Positions 24,188 to 36,496 of a stretch of 64,000 nt of DNA are shown here, piece after piece; the stretch's first letter is position 1; the number at the start of each line of letters is the position of its first letter. The notes below the pieces were generated by a model, which saw only the letters and a list, made by a program, of their open reading frames with translations, was not told where the DNA came from and did not search any database. The stretch covers positions 74,067,044 to 74,131,043 of the forward strand of contig CM047430.1 in assembly GCA_026168455.1 (NCBI GenBank). The letters are read 5' to 3'. The position numbers were made by a program, and so were the translations under genes. The stretch comes from Theocolax elegans (lineage: Eukaryota > Arthropoda > Insecta > Hymenoptera > Cerocephalidae).

Positions 24188-24975
24188 AAAAGATATCAAA
24201 AACTTTGGAGAAATCCTGCAGCACTAAGATAGTGACCACACGCCTGTCAATAGCCTTCCTAATGTCTTTGGTAACTCCAAGCAGAGCTGGCTGAGTACTA
24301 TACCATTTTCTAAAACCTGCCTGCCTCTCAGCTAGAAGGTGATTTTTCTCGATAAATTCTAAACATTATTTATGAATAATCTTTTCAAGCAACTTAGAGG
24401 GTTCAAGAAGCTGTGCGATAGGTCTCGCATCACTGGTGAATTTATTACAGCCGTTTTAGCAATATGCAACTGTAGAGAATGTCTCCACTGACGTAGAAAG
24501 GTAGAAGTGGTTACAGATAAATTAAAAAGCCGTGTGATAAGTATAACCATAGACAAAGGTAATAGCTTAAACATTTGAATAGAAATACCAAAAAGATTTG
24601 GAAGGGAGTGTTTGTAACTGGATGAGGGTGTATGAGTATGAGGGTGAGTGATTAGTTTTGGAATGGATGTAGGTGTATGATGATGTGTGTCGGTAACTGG
24701 GTTGGTGTGTTTAGCATTTGATAGATAGGTATGGGTTAGTATATATCTATATATCGACATCTCCAATGCACACAGCGACCTATCACATTTTGGCCTGACT
24801 TTACACTTAATATTATAGTATATATAGTTTTATTAAAAAATTACAATTACATCATAAAAGATTTAATGTATTCTCTTTTATGTTGGATAAACTATTTATA
24901 AAAAGTAAATTGAATAACTTAAAAAATAATATTATATTATATTATCATCATCATCATCATCAAAAAAATTCCAAT

Positions 24976-26361
24976 ATGGCAGAAGAGGGATTGCCACCTG
25001 AAGCGATCCCTCCTGAAATAAATTACGAATGTCATCCAAAAACGCAAAGTGCAACAGTGGTGTGTTTATTACGTGATAGCGTATATACCATTGCAGTGAA
25101 TTTAATAGAAAAAAGGGTCGAATCTGCATAACTCAATCGCTAGTTATACGTGAAAAACACGAACACGAAGACATAACCTTAAAAAATGCAAAAAATCCAC
25201 CGGTGACAATTGCTAAATTAAAAAGTGAAATGGAAAATGTGAAAGCTAAATACGCAATTTTAAAAACAAAGTACATTGAACTAAAAGAAAACTATGATAA
25301 AGTTAATGCAGAGAAAAAAAACAATATTATTAAAGAAAGTGAGTGCAATGTAAATGATAAGAAAAATCAAGATAGAAATATAGAAAATATCATAAAAGAA
25401 AATGAAAATTTAAAACTTTTAAATGATGAGTTAATAAATAAAAATAATATATTGAAAGAACTGAATAGTGAACTAAAAGAAAATAACATATTGTTAAAAG
25501 AAAAATGCACACGCAAACGTATACGCAAGCATCGGCTCTCACATATGCACACGTAGCAAATAATACATACGAAATTAACGTTCCAAATATACTAATTAAA
25601 GCAAACAATAACGAATCAACCGAAAACATTTTCAATGACTATTAAATAAAAAGACTAATTAAATAATAACAGAAAAAACAAAATTACCTATAAATTCAAT
25701 ATATAAAACAAAAAATAAAATTTTTGTAAAATATAAAAACATTAATGATATAGAAAAAAATTGGAGACATCTTTAAAAAAGAAAGAAGATTAGATTCAAA
25801 AATAAAAATTGAATAAAAAAAGAATCCACGATTGAAAATTACTAGAATTGAAAGTAATTTGGAAAATTCAGAAATACAGAATGAAATAAAAGAAAGAAAT
25901 ATGCTGACACAAGAAGAAGTAGGAAGTAGTGCGCAAATACTCTAATAAGAAAAAAAAATACATGGTCTGTTATAATTGAAGTTAATTCTAAAGCATATGA
26001 TTTCTTAATGAAAGACAAAAAAATATATTTTGGATGCAATAGATGTCAAATATATTTTAATTTCAATATTTACATGAATTGTTGTAAATATGGCCATAGT
26101 GAAAAAAAATGTAATAATGAAACGAAATGTATATATTGTGCAGGAAATCACAGCTATAAAAATTGTAAAAAGAAAGAAGAAACTAAATGTAAAAATTGCA
26201 GTGATCATAATAACAATAAAAATGGAAACAACACAACTAATCACCATGCAAATAATAAAAAGGAATGTCAAACATACAAGTATTTACTAAAACAGAAGAT
26301 AAAGAAGACGAACTATTCATATAATCCAACAATGAAGAACAAAAATAGAAATGGCGAATGA
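24976..26361 (+). pseudogene. LINE ORF1 (gag-like, CCHC zinc knuckles), frameshifted
   Basis: Starts MAEEGLPPEAIPPE at 24976. A frameshift near 25127 is needed to pass from the first 51 codons into the long coiled-coil segment (25140-25550, heptad-like with many K, E, N and L). After more breaks comes a segment resembling the pre-zinc-finger region of LINE ORF1 proteins (25830-25920, ITRIESNLENSE), then a cysteine-rich part at 26008-26290. There the first knuckle has lost its leading Cys, the second (CIYCAGNHSYKNC) is complete, and a third is spread out. ORF1 proteins of this type bind the element RNA. Confidence 0.65.
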
Positions 26362-26552
26362 TATTAATTGTTAAGATATGATACAACAAGAAATTACATT
26401 CCAAGATACGGCAAATTTTAATAAAAATATAAATGCTATGGGTAAACTTATTTTATATATAAATATAAGAAGTCTAAATGCAAATTTTTCTAAACTAGAA
26501 ATATTTGTCGAAAATTTAAGAAACAAACCGTTTATTATAATTTGTACAGAAA

Positions 26553-27085
26553 CCCTAGTAGAATTCAGAATATAAGAAATAGCTGGGAAATTAATAAATG
26601 GACAGCGAAAATGGTTAGGTATTGACTCCCGATGAAACGCATTTTCGCCCATTTCTTGCACATTTATTGGAATGAGCAAAATAAAGTATTCATTTCTGGG
26701 TAATGTTCTAAACAAAATGCGAAGCATGTTGTGAAATTTGATCCCTTTTACCATTTCCGATCGAGTCCGACGATTGTTTGCGTCGTACAAACACTCATTT
26801 TCAAGATATTTTAACTTTTATAAATTAATCACCAAATTGATCCGAAACATTTTTGCAGGCTTGTTCATAGCCTATAATGCGCCAGGTATCCTGCTTACGG
26901 AAACTAGTTTTACAACCTTCAAAATACTTAGTTCAATCCTAACATTTATAGATTATTCTATAAAATAGCTACGAAAGGTTAAAAAAAGCCTTTCATCGCA
27001 ACCCCAAAAATATACCTAGATTTAGCCTATTTCTAGTTTAACTGGCTTGGTACTGCTCACTAAATGGATTTCAATTCTACTAGGG
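26553..27085. mobile_element. 533-bp TIR element inserted in the LINE endonuclease
   Basis: Perfect 13-bp terminal inverted repeats: CCCTAGTAGAATT on the left and its complement on the right. It sits in the codon context of the endonuclease motif TETW. Removing it with a 2-3 base target duplication (AA or AAC) restores ACA GAA ACT TGG and the downstream frame. It is non-coding. The same body, reverse-complemented and diverged, forms 7165-7700 in unit C and its two copies. The superfamily is not clear from the ends. Confidence 0.72.
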
Positions 27086-27560
27086 AACTTGGAATCAAGA
27101 ATGCTTTAAATACTATCAATTGTCAGGTTATAAGAGTTATTATAATAATAGTAGGATAAATAGATCAGATGGTGTTGTTATATTTATAAATCAAAATTTA
27201 AATGAAAATACTAATATCATCGAAATTGGTAGATTAAACATATTATTACACTCCAGTATAATGGTAGATAAAGATTGTAAGATTGAAATATCAGCTTCAT
27301 ATAGGTCATATGAGGTAACAAAAACTGTATTTGTAATGAACTTGAATACGTTTTTAAAAAACAATAAAAATTCGAAAATTCATTTAGTAATAGAAGATTT
27401 TAATATTGATCTATTAGAATAATTAAATATTATTAATCAAGAATTTTTTAAAACTTCCTAGGAAAGGGATACATACCCTGTTTTCAGGATGTTACAAGAC
27501 CAGCTGTAGATAATTGTAAAGGAACTTGCATCGACAATATTTATATTAAAACATGTTATA

Positions 27561-28315
27561 TCGTCGGCTGAGTGGAAGAACAGTCTATCTCGGAACTTGC
27601 TTGGAAAACGCCCTATCTCGCGATCTGCTTGAAAAACGCCCTATCTCGGAAGTTGCTTGGAAAACGCCCTATCTCGGAACTTGCTTGAAAAACGCCCTAT
27701 CTCGGAACTCGCTTGGAAAACGCCCTATCTCGCGCCTCGGTTGAAAAACGCCTTATCTCAAATGAAATTTTTCGCTTTCAAATTTTGTAGTGGCACCTGC
27801 ACTGCGCAACTTAAAAATACGGTCTTTCTAATTAAAATAAATTAATTAATAAAGTGTTTAAAAGTGTTTTCGGAAGAAAATTGTTTAGGCATCATCGGGA
27901 CTCCTCAGAGAAAGAGAGACTTCTCTGACTTTATCTGTCTATCAGCGGCGATGTATCGAGTACTTATTATATATCAGCCGACCTGTGTGCAATTTAAATA
28001 ATGTTTTAAGTTAATAAAGGTTAAAAAAAAGTTGAGAGAACGGAGATTTTTAAGCTTAGAATTTTTAAGTTGCGCAGTGGTGCCACTACAAAATTTGAAA
28101 GCGAAAAATTTCATTTGAGATAGGGCGTTTTTCAACCGAGGCGCGAGATAGGGCGTTTTCCAAGCGAGTTCCGAGATAGGGCGTTTTTCAAGCAAGTTCC
28201 GAGATAGGGCGTTTTCCAAGCAACTTCCGAGATAGGGCGTTTTTCAAGCAGATCGCGAGATAGGGCGTTTTCCAAGCAAGTTCCGAGATAGACTGTTCTT
28301 CCACTCAGCCGACGA
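27561..28315. mobile_element. Fold-back H1 with 28-bp tandem repeats in both arms, TA target
   Basis: Inserted into the LINE and flanked by TA (27559-27560 and 28316-28317). It starts TCGTCGGCTGAGTGG and ends with the exact complement. Next to each end are about six imperfect copies of a 28-bp unit containing GGAAAACGCCCTATCTCG (27589-27760, and inverted at 28118-28290). The arms extend to about 27830 and 28050. The centre holds unique sequence, including a TTAA (28006-28009) that is occupied by another element in the sister copy at 61472-62424. No coding capacity. Confidence 0.8.
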
Positions 28316-28670
28316 TATACACTATAAAACATTTAAAATAACTAATCCGTTTACTGATCACTATCGTCTATTTGTAAGCATAGAAACAAGTAAATTACAA
28401 GAAAATGATAATACCAAAAACAACTATATTAGTTATAAGAAATTACAAAGAAGGCAAGTAAGATAAATTGGAGAACATTGTTTATGCAAGATCCTAATAT
28501 GAATATAGACTTAATAATAAATAATATAAAAACATGCATTGAAAGATCAAAAATGAACAATTGTTATAACACAAAGCATTCAAAAACAAAACCAAGGAAA
28601 TCTTGGATAACTATAGGTATAACACATTTCTTTAAAAAAATAAATATTTGCTGCCAAAAGTAATATTCCA

Positions 28671-29811
28671 ATTACCTTAGGAAAGTATCTTTCAACAGCT
28701 CTATGTAGCTGTAAAATTTATAATTTATGTTTGAAGTACATTTATCGTCAAAATCGTCACATGACTACACCGCCATTCGAAGCCTCGAGATCGAGCGGCT
28801 GTCGACAGAGGCTGTAGCTCCGACATCCCCTTAAAAAGAAAAATTAAAGCGTGGATAAAAGATAATATGTGAATTATGTAGGATAAAAATATCAATCTTG
28901 CATATTTATGTATAGGTTCATATCTCTTGTAGAGCAAGAATATAATGAGCTGAAAAGACTTAATTTTTATGTTAAATTCAGGTGGTTGACGAGCGTAGCA
29001 AGCAGGGGTTAATCTTTAATACTTTGCTTATTACTCATTGATATAATTTATAATTTAAATTAATTTGTTATAAATACACATGATTATTCTTACACTAGTG
29101 CGGAGGTTTACGAGTGAAGCGAGCAGGGGTATACCCCTGGTTAAGTTAAAAAAACTAAAAAATATGTTTTATATTTTAACTTTCATTTTAATTTATCGTC
29201 AACGTTGAAAATAATTAAATAAGTTATTCGGGTATATTGAAAGTTAGTTAGATCTTAAGTAACAGGGAAAAAAAGGAAAGTAAAAAAATAAATAAAGTAG
29301 AGTAAAGTAAACCGATCTAAGTATAAGAAGCCCGGTATGCGTCTTGTTGAGCGCGTGACGAAGATGAGTCTTGTATAGTTATAACGATCGATCAACTCGA
29401 TATTGCAGCGTATGCGATAGACGCGACTCGTCGTTCGAGTAAAGAGGTTGCAGACTGATTAAACAGTTCAGTCTACTTACTTAGTAATTTGAACTTTATA
29501 GCATTTTAAAGCTAAAGTTTATGTCAAAGCTGAGTAAGCGTTAAACAACTTTCCCATATCGTGAGCGCCCAACCGCGCAACGATTATTCATTGTGTATTA
29601 TATGCGGAAAAGTTTATCACACGTCATTTTCATGTATATATATATGCGCGTTTGGGTTGCGATAAAAATTTTTCAATTTTGAATTGTCACTCGATTGGAT
29701 TATTGTTAGTTTTGAATATAAAATTCAAATTTCCCACGGTCGAGAGTTTTGGACTTTTCCTTTGATTAATAGAAAGAAATGTATATATTTATTTTTTTTT
29801 TCTTATTCGAC

Positions 29812-29853
<42 letters not shown>

Positions 29854-29984
29854 GTATTATTCGGATATTATTATTATTATTCAGCAATACATTATTTGCA
29901 TTTCACAATCTAGTCACTGTCAATTAATCATATTAATCATTATAATCTCAGATCTGATTTGTTTATATATTTTTTGTATTACAT
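28671..29984. other. Intergenic, with a TTAA end and a microsatellite
   Basis: No gene seen. The stretch at 28745-28835 ends TCCGACATCCCC before TTAA, like the right end of the piggyBac-type family. Two related words, GCAAGCAGGGGTTAA (about 28998) and GCGAGCAGGGGTATAC (about 29118), lie 120 bp apart. A (TTA)n microsatellite occupies 29812-29880. Confidence 0.45.
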
Positions 29985-30632
29985 AAGTATATTCAGTTAT
30001 TACAATAATATTCGTATTTTTAGCAGCTTACAAGGGATTAGATGGATATTGAAACAAGTGGAGATCCTTTTCTACCACTCAAGGTAACTGCATTAATTCT
30101 TTTGCAATGATCATGCTAACAGATTCATCGTTATAAGACAACAAATATACATTTCTATTAATATTTCGGGCACTTTTCCCGGATATTTTGACCATAAGTG
30201 ATCTTAATGATTTAGACCCACTCTGGAAATTTTTAAGCAGTTTCTGACTATAAAAAGACATCTTTTAGACAGTATTAGGTTACCAGAGTCCGGAGCAGAA
30301 TTGCTGATTTTCACTATTTAAGGTTTAAATGGCTTACAAGAGTGTGACAGCATACATTTATGTCTTTAAAAGTATTTTTAATGAAAAGTTCAGAAAATTT
30401 TACAAAAAAGTCATATTTATGTATATAGTGAAAATTGCATCCCCTGGGGAGCTGCAAATTCATAAAAATGGGCATATAATGCAAGAAAGTGCTAAAATGT
30501 CATCTTTGACTCTCTGTAACTTAAAATGATGGCCTCGAAAAAATTTGAAAAAATTCAGGAGAACTACTGGATACCTCTAAAACGTATTCCCGTAGTTATA
30601 GCAATATTCATTTATTTCATCTTCGATTTCAT
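29985..30632. mobile_element. Long fold-back F, solitary right arm
   Basis: Matches the right arm of 18745-20399 from the AGCAGCTTACA word to the ATCTTCGAT word near the end, but stops about 25 bases before the expected terminus. No left arm is present. It is more diverged than the other copies. Confidence 0.7.
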
Positions 30633-31073
30633 ATAATTTATCATTATAACGCGAAATAAAAATGTAACTGTGCCAAAGATTACGGAAGAGATAGAAAATA
30701 GAAACAACAAATATGTAACAGAAGTTTTACTTTAATACACTTTTTATTAGTATTAGAAATATGAGTTTACAAACGTCTATAATAAGAAGAAATTTAAAAG
30801 GAATATTCAAAGTGACTATTAAAGACCTATAAATATTTAAAAATGTTAAGTAATATACTAACTAGGAAACGACAACACTTTTGGATGATGAATCTTAACT
30901 ATACTCTAGGTACAGTTTTCTAATATAAAAATATGATAAAATCTAAATTTCCAGATCCTTACGCTCAAATTTATCAAAGTTATACACTACTCAAGCAAAT
31001 TATGAAATAAAATTACTTCGACCTTAATCGCTTATAACTCGGAAACAAATGGATTATGTGGATATTTAAACTC
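30633..31073. repeat. Degenerate dispersed repeat (CGCTTATAACTCGGAAAC family)
   Basis: The stretch 30890-31070 contains ATATAAAAATATGATAAAAT and CGCTTATAACTCGGAAAC, which recur at 38949-38985 and, diverged, at 60520-60700. It is cut by the A-tail of the LINE fragment that starts at 31074 on the - strand, so it is the older sequence. Confidence 0.45.
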
Positions 31074-32640
31074 TTTTTTTTTTTTATTTATCAAATTTAA
31101 TCTCTTAAATGAGATTATTTTGTTGTACATTATTATTTACAATGATATTCTTTACATTTCTATATTTGTAGATTACAATGTTGAAAAAAACTGTACAATA
31201 GCTTGCATATTGATATAGTGGGTGCAGACAGTAATATTGTGGTTGATGTCGGTAGTTGATATTTTAATTTGCGTAAATTTTTTAATAATATAATTCGTTG
31301 TTGGTTATAAATAGGACAATTCCATACGATATGCTCTAGATCTTGTTGCATATGACCACATTCACATTTTGGATCGTTTATAAATTTAACGCGTGCTAAA
31401 GAGTATGCCAGATTGTAGTGTCCTGATCTACAACGATTTATTGTTACAATTATATTTCGAGAAAGGTTTGTATTAATATACCAAGGTTTAGTACAGTTAT
31501 TATAATATTTTTCAAAGTAATTAATACCTTTAAGGAGTCCTTGATTTTGAATAGTTATTGCGGTATTTTCAAAAGCTTTTTTTTTAAAAAACTCTTTAAA
31601 ATCCGTGAATGGTATTTTGATTGACCGACAAGCGATTTTTCCTGCAGCACTTTTAGCACTAGTGTCGGCTAATTCATTTCCGAAAATACCAATGTGTGAA
31701 GGTATCCATATAAATTTTATTTCATTATTGGAATGATTTAAAGAATATTTGTTCCATTTCTCTTTAATACTTATTATATAAGGATTAGATTTGACGCTTA
31801 TAATTACATTTTTTAATGATAATAAAGCACTTAAAGAAAATGTGAAAATGCAGTAATTACGATCTGGCATACTCAAAGCTAAGTCTAAGGCATCGTTGAG
31901 AGCGATACATTCGGTAGTGAAAATTGACGCATTTTTAACTACGCTTTTTGTAATACATTTATTTAGTTCAGGACATACGCACGCCGTACCGCAAGATATA
32001 GATTTGGTTGACTTACTCCCGTCGGTATATATTGCACAAATTTTGTTGTCTGAAATAAATTTATCAATTATTAAATTAGGATTTTGTGACGATTTAAGAG
32101 ATGCGCCAAACTCAATATCTATGTTGAGTTGTTTAATCAAGGTATCGTATTTGTTTTTGTAGATATTAAATTGGGGCTTGGAAATAAGATGATCTATTAC
32201 ATAATCATTTTCAAGAATACATTCTTGTAATAAACTATTATTAGAATTAGGAATATAATTAACAAGTAGTTAAAGCATAAGAATCTGGTGCGCTGTTCGA
32301 TTAGTGGTAATTTTGTTTCACCTAAGAGTATATTGGTGGGAGTACTGATTCTATAACCTAACGCAAACCTAATACTAGTATATTGGATTTTTTCTAGTAT
32401 TTCCGAATTTTTAGATTGTTTGGGATAATATACGAAACAGCCATAATCAATTATGGAACGAATATAGCTCTTATAAAGTATTAGGATATTTAAACTCAAA
32501 ACCATATCAGAAATTTGAAATCAAGTAGTTTAGATTGAAAAACACCACACTTAAAAATATTTGATTTGGAATAAAGTTATTAAAAAAAACTTTCATTAAA
32601 CTTTGGGTTAAACGATAAAAAAAATTTATATATATGTATA
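31074..32640 (-). mobile_element. I/R1-type LINE 3' fragment, copy 1 (RNase H)
   Basis: Read on the - strand: the end of a reverse transcriptase thumb region (32505-32197, YKSYIRSIIDYG and GYRISTPTNILLGE), a frameshift, then an RNase H ORF (32140-31160) and a 12-base A-tail (31085-31074). It is 5'-truncated near 32640, next to fold-back copy F2. An RNase H domain downstream of the reverse transcriptase is a feature of I-group LINEs. The whole segment from 31291 is repeated at 33489. Confidence 0.75.
31160..32140 (-). pseudogene. LINE RNase H domain plus C-terminal zinc knuckle, catalytic residue lost
   Basis: An open frame of 326 codons. RNase H motifs are visible: YTDGSKS (Asp40), TTECIAL (Glu77) and ELADTSAKSA (Asp159). 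The third acidic residue, expected in the TDSLSAL motif, is Phe101 (TFSLSALLSL), so the RNase H active site should be dead. Downstream come CRSGHYNLA and a CX1CX8HX4C knuckle (CECGHMQQDLEHIVWNC), as at the C-terminus of I/R1-type LINE ORF2. The start codon is arbitrary because this is the tail of a larger polyprotein. Confidence 0.75.
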
Positions 32641-32649
32641 TATATATAT

Positions 32650-33488
32650 GGGTGGTTCTCTGTGACATCGAAGATGAAAAAAATAAATATTGCTATAACT
32701 GTGGGAATATGTTTTAGAGGTATCCAGTAGTTCTCCTGAATTTTTTCAGATTTTTTCTGGGCCATTATTTTAAGTTACAGAGAGTCAAAGTTGACATTTT
32801 AGCACTTTTTTGCATTATATGCCCATTTTCATGATTTTTAGCTCCCAGGGGATGCATTTTTCACTAAATACATAAGTATGACTTTTTTGTAAAATTTTCC
32901 GAACTTTTCATTAAAAATACTTTTAAAGACATAAATGTATGCTCGTCACACTCTTGTAAGCCATTTAACCTTAAATAGTGAAAATCAGCAATTCTGCTCC
33001 GGACTCTGGTAACCTAATACTGTCTAAAAGATGTCTTTTTATAGTCAGAAACTGCCTAAAAATTTCCAGAGTGGGTCTAAATCATTAAGATCACTTATGG
33101 TCAAAATATCCGGGAAAAGTGCCCGAAATAGTAATAGAAATGTATAGTTGTTGCCTTATAACGATGATCTAGTTAGCATGATCATTGCAAAAAAATTTAG
33201 TGCACTTACCTCGGAATGTAGAAAAGTATCTCCACTTGTTTCAGTATCCATCTAATCCCTGTAATCTGCTAAAAATACAAATATTATTATAAAATTATAA
33301 AAAAATATTTTTTAAACATTTATAATGCTGGATTTTTAGTTTTACATCCCTTACAAGAATTATAATACTAATCTGAAGGATTACTATAAAAGTATCAATA
33401 TTATTATTATTATTATTATTCAGCAATACATGGTTTGATTCGACATTATTATTATTATTCAGCAATACATTATTTGCATTTCACAATC
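32650..33488. mobile_element. Long fold-back F, left arm only (F2)
   Basis: Begins GGGTGGTTCTCTGTGACATC at 32650 after a TATATAT run. It matches the left arm of F1 to about 33390 and then runs into (TTA)n with two copies of CAGCAATACAT. The right arm is absent, because at 33489 the sequence jumps back to the LINE fragment. This arm and that at 34844 are copies made by the 2.2-kb tandem duplication. Confidence 0.72.
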
Positions 33489-34840
33489 TAATTCGTTGTT
33501 GGTTATAAATAGGACAATTCCATACGATATGCTCTAGATCTTGTTGCATATGACCACATTCACATTTTGGATCGTTTATAAATTTAACGCGTGCTAAAGA
33601 GTATGCCAGATTGTAGTGTCCTGATCTACAACGATTTATTGTTACAATTATATTTCGAGAAAGGTTTGTATTAATATACCAAGGTTTAGTACAGTTATTA
33701 TAATATTTTTCAAAGTAATTAATACCTTTAAGGAGTCCTTGATTTTGAATAGTTATTGCGGTATTTTCAAAAGCTTTTTTTTTAAAAAACTCTTTAAAAT
33801 CCGTGAATGGTATTTTGATTGACCGACAAGCGATTTTTCCTGCAGCACTTTTAGCACTAGTGTCGGCTAATTCATTTCCGAAAATACCAATGTGTGAAGG
33901 TATCCATATAAATTTTATTTCATTATTGGAATGATTTAAAGAATATTTGTTCCATTTCTCTTTAATACTTATTATATAAGGATTAGATTTGACGCTTATA
34001 ATTACATTTTTTAATGATAATAAAGCACTTAAAGAAAATGTGAAAATGCAGTAATTACGATCTGGCATACTCAAAGCTAAGTCTAAGGCATCGTTGAGAG
34101 CGATACATTCGGTAGTGAAAATTGACGCATTTTTAACTACGCTTTTTGTAATACATTTATTTAGTTCAGGACATACGCACGCCGTACCGCAAGATATAGA
34201 TTTGGTTGACTTACTCCCGTCGGTATATATTGCACAAATTTTGTTGTCTGAAATAAATTTATCAATTATTAAATTAGGATTTTGTGACGATTTAAGAGAT
34301 GCGCCAAACTCAATATCTATGTTGAGTTGTTTAATCAAGGTATCGTATTTGTTTTTGTAGATATTAAATTGGGGCTTGGAAATAAGATGATCTATTACAT
34401 AATCATTTTCAAGAATACATTCTTGTAATAAACTATTATTAGAATTAGGAATATAATTAACAAGTAGTTAAAGCATAAGAATCTGGTGCGCTGTTCGATT
34501 AGTGGTAATTTTGTTTCACCTAAGAGTATATTGGTGGGAGTACTGATTCTATAACCTAACGCAAACCTAATACTAGTATATTGGATTTTTTCTAGTATTT
34601 CCGAATTTTTAGATTGTTTGGGATAATATACGAAACAGCCATAATCAATTATGGAACGAATATAGCTCTTATAAAGTATTAGGATATTTAAACTCAAAAC
34701 CATATCAGAAATTTGAAATCAAGTAGTTTAGATTGAAAAACACCACACTTAAAAATATTTGATTTGGAATAAAGTTATTAAAAAAACTTTCATTAAACTT
34801 TGGGTTAAACGATAAAAAAATTTATATATATGTATATATA
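33489..34840 (-). mobile_element. I/R1-type LINE 3' fragment, copy 2
   Basis: Direct repeat of 31291-32640 at an offset of about 2198 bp. It carries the same thumb region (34703-34395), the same frameshift and the same RNase H ORF with Phe replacing the catalytic Asp. The last 40 or so codons of the ORF and the A-tail are missing, because the copy begins inside the ORF. The shared defects show that duplication came after decay. Confidence 0.75.
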
Positions 34841-34843
34841 TAT

Positions 34844-36496
34844 GGGTGGTTCTCTGTGACATCGAAGATGAAAAAAATAAATATTGCTATAACTGTGGGA
34901 ATATGTTTTAGAGGTATCCAGTAGTTCTCCTGAATTTTTTCAGATTTTTTCTGGGCCATTATTTTAAGTTACAGAGAGTCAAAGTTGACATTTTAGCACT
35001 TTTTTGCATTATATGCCCATTTTCATGATTTTTTAGCTCCCAGGGGATGCATTTTTCACTAAATACATAAGTATGACTTTTTTTGTAAAATTTTCCGAAC
35101 TTTTCATTAAAAATACTTTTAAAGACATAAATGTATGCTCTCACACTCTTGTAAGCCATTTAAACCTTAAATAGTGAAAATCAGCAATTCTGCTCCGGAC
35201 TCTGGTAACCTAATACTGTCTAAAAGATGTCTTTTTATAGTCAGAAACTGCCTAAAAATTTCCAGAGTGGGTCTAAATCATTAAGATCACTTATGGTCAA
35301 AATATCCGGGAAAAGTGCCCGAAATATTAATAGAAATGTATATTTGTTGCCTTATAACGATGAATCTAGTTATCATGATCATTGCAAAAAAATTTGTGCA
35401 CTTACCTCGGAATGGTAGAAAAGTATCTCCACTTGTTTCAGTATCCATCTAATCCCCTGTAATCTGCTAAAAATACAAATATTATTATAAAATTATAAAA
35501 AAATATTTTTTAAACATTTATAATGCTGGATTTTTAGTTTTACATCCCTTACAATAATTATAATACTAATCTGAAGGATTACTATAAAAGTATCAACATT
35601 ATTATTATTATTATTCAGCAATACATTGTTTAGATTTCACAAACTTGTCACTGTCACGTTATCGTATTATTCATTATAATTATATATCCGAGTTATTTAT
35701 ATATCTTTTGTATTAAATACGTATATTCAGTTATTGTAATAATGATGTTTATATATTTATAGTAATCCTTCAGATTAGTATTATAATTCTTGTAAGGGAT
35801 GTAAAACTAAAAATTCAGCATTATAAATGTTTAAAAATTAATTTTTTACATTTGTATAATAATATTTGTATTTTTAGCAGCTTACAGGGGATTAGATGGA
35901 TACTGAAACAAGTGGAGATCCTTTTCTACCACTCAAGGTAACTGCATTAATTCTTTTGCAATGATCATGCTAACAGATTCATCGTTATAAGGCAACAAAT
36001 ATACATTTCTATTAATATTTCGGGCACTTTTCCCGGATATTTTGACCATAAGTGATCTTAATGATTTAGACCCACTCTGGAAATTTTTAGGCAGTTTCTG
36101 ACTATAAAAAGACATCTTTTAGACAGTATTAGGTTACCAGAGTCCGGAGCAGAATTGCTGATTTTCACTATTTAAGGTTTAAATGGCTTACAAGAGTGTG
36201 ACAGCATACATTTATGTCTTTAAAAGTATTTTTAATGAAAAGTTCAGAAAATTTTACAAAAAAAGTCATACTTATGTTTTTAGTGAAAAATGCATCCCCT
36301 GGGAGCTAAAAATTCATGAAAATGGGCATATAATGCAAAAAAGTGCTAAAATGTCAACTTTGACTCTCTGTAACTTCAAATAATGGCCCAGAAAAAATCT
36401 GAAAAAATTCAGGAGAACTACTGGATACCTCTAAAACATATTCCCACAGTTATAGCAATATTTATTTTTTTCATCTTCGATGTCACAGAGAACCAC

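Larger units (their letters stand above)
26379..28400 (+). pseudogene. LINE ORF2 endonuclease domain, interrupted twice
   Basis: The apurinic-type endonuclease domain is split into three pieces: 26379-26552 (NIRSLNANFSKLEIF and ICTET), 27086-27555 (GYKSYYNN, DGVVIFIN, ASYRS, EDFNIDLL, GTCIDNIYI) and 28316-28400 (FTDHYRLF). The usual GDFN motif reads EDFN, and a stop follows at 27420. The breaks are two transposon insertions, described separately. The enzyme would nick target DNA for reverse transcription; this copy cannot. Confidence 0.7.
24188..28670 (+). mobile_element. CR1/Jockey-type non-LTR retrotransposon, degraded, with nested insertions
   Basis: In order: leader; ORF1 from ATG 24976 with a coiled coil and CCHC zinc knuckles (to 26361); ORF2 from about 26379 with the start of an endonuclease domain (NIRSLNANF, IICTET). 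A 533-bp TIR element (26553-27085) interrupts it, then the endonuclease continues (27100-27555). A fold-back element (27561-28315) follows, then the end of the endonuclease (FTDHYRLF, about 28345) and the linker towards the reverse transcriptase (RKSWITIGI, about 28600). The reverse transcriptase itself is missing. Several frameshifts and stops make it inactive. Confidence 0.75.

Noticed and set aside
26008..26361. Cysteine-rich frame as a viral or host zinc-finger gene
   Set aside because: Its position between the coiled coil and the endonuclease, and its CCHC pattern, fit LINE ORF1.
27589..28290. CRISPR array suggested by 28-bp repeats
   Set aside because: The units are contiguous without spacers, are inverted in the two halves, and lie inside a eukaryotic fold-back element.
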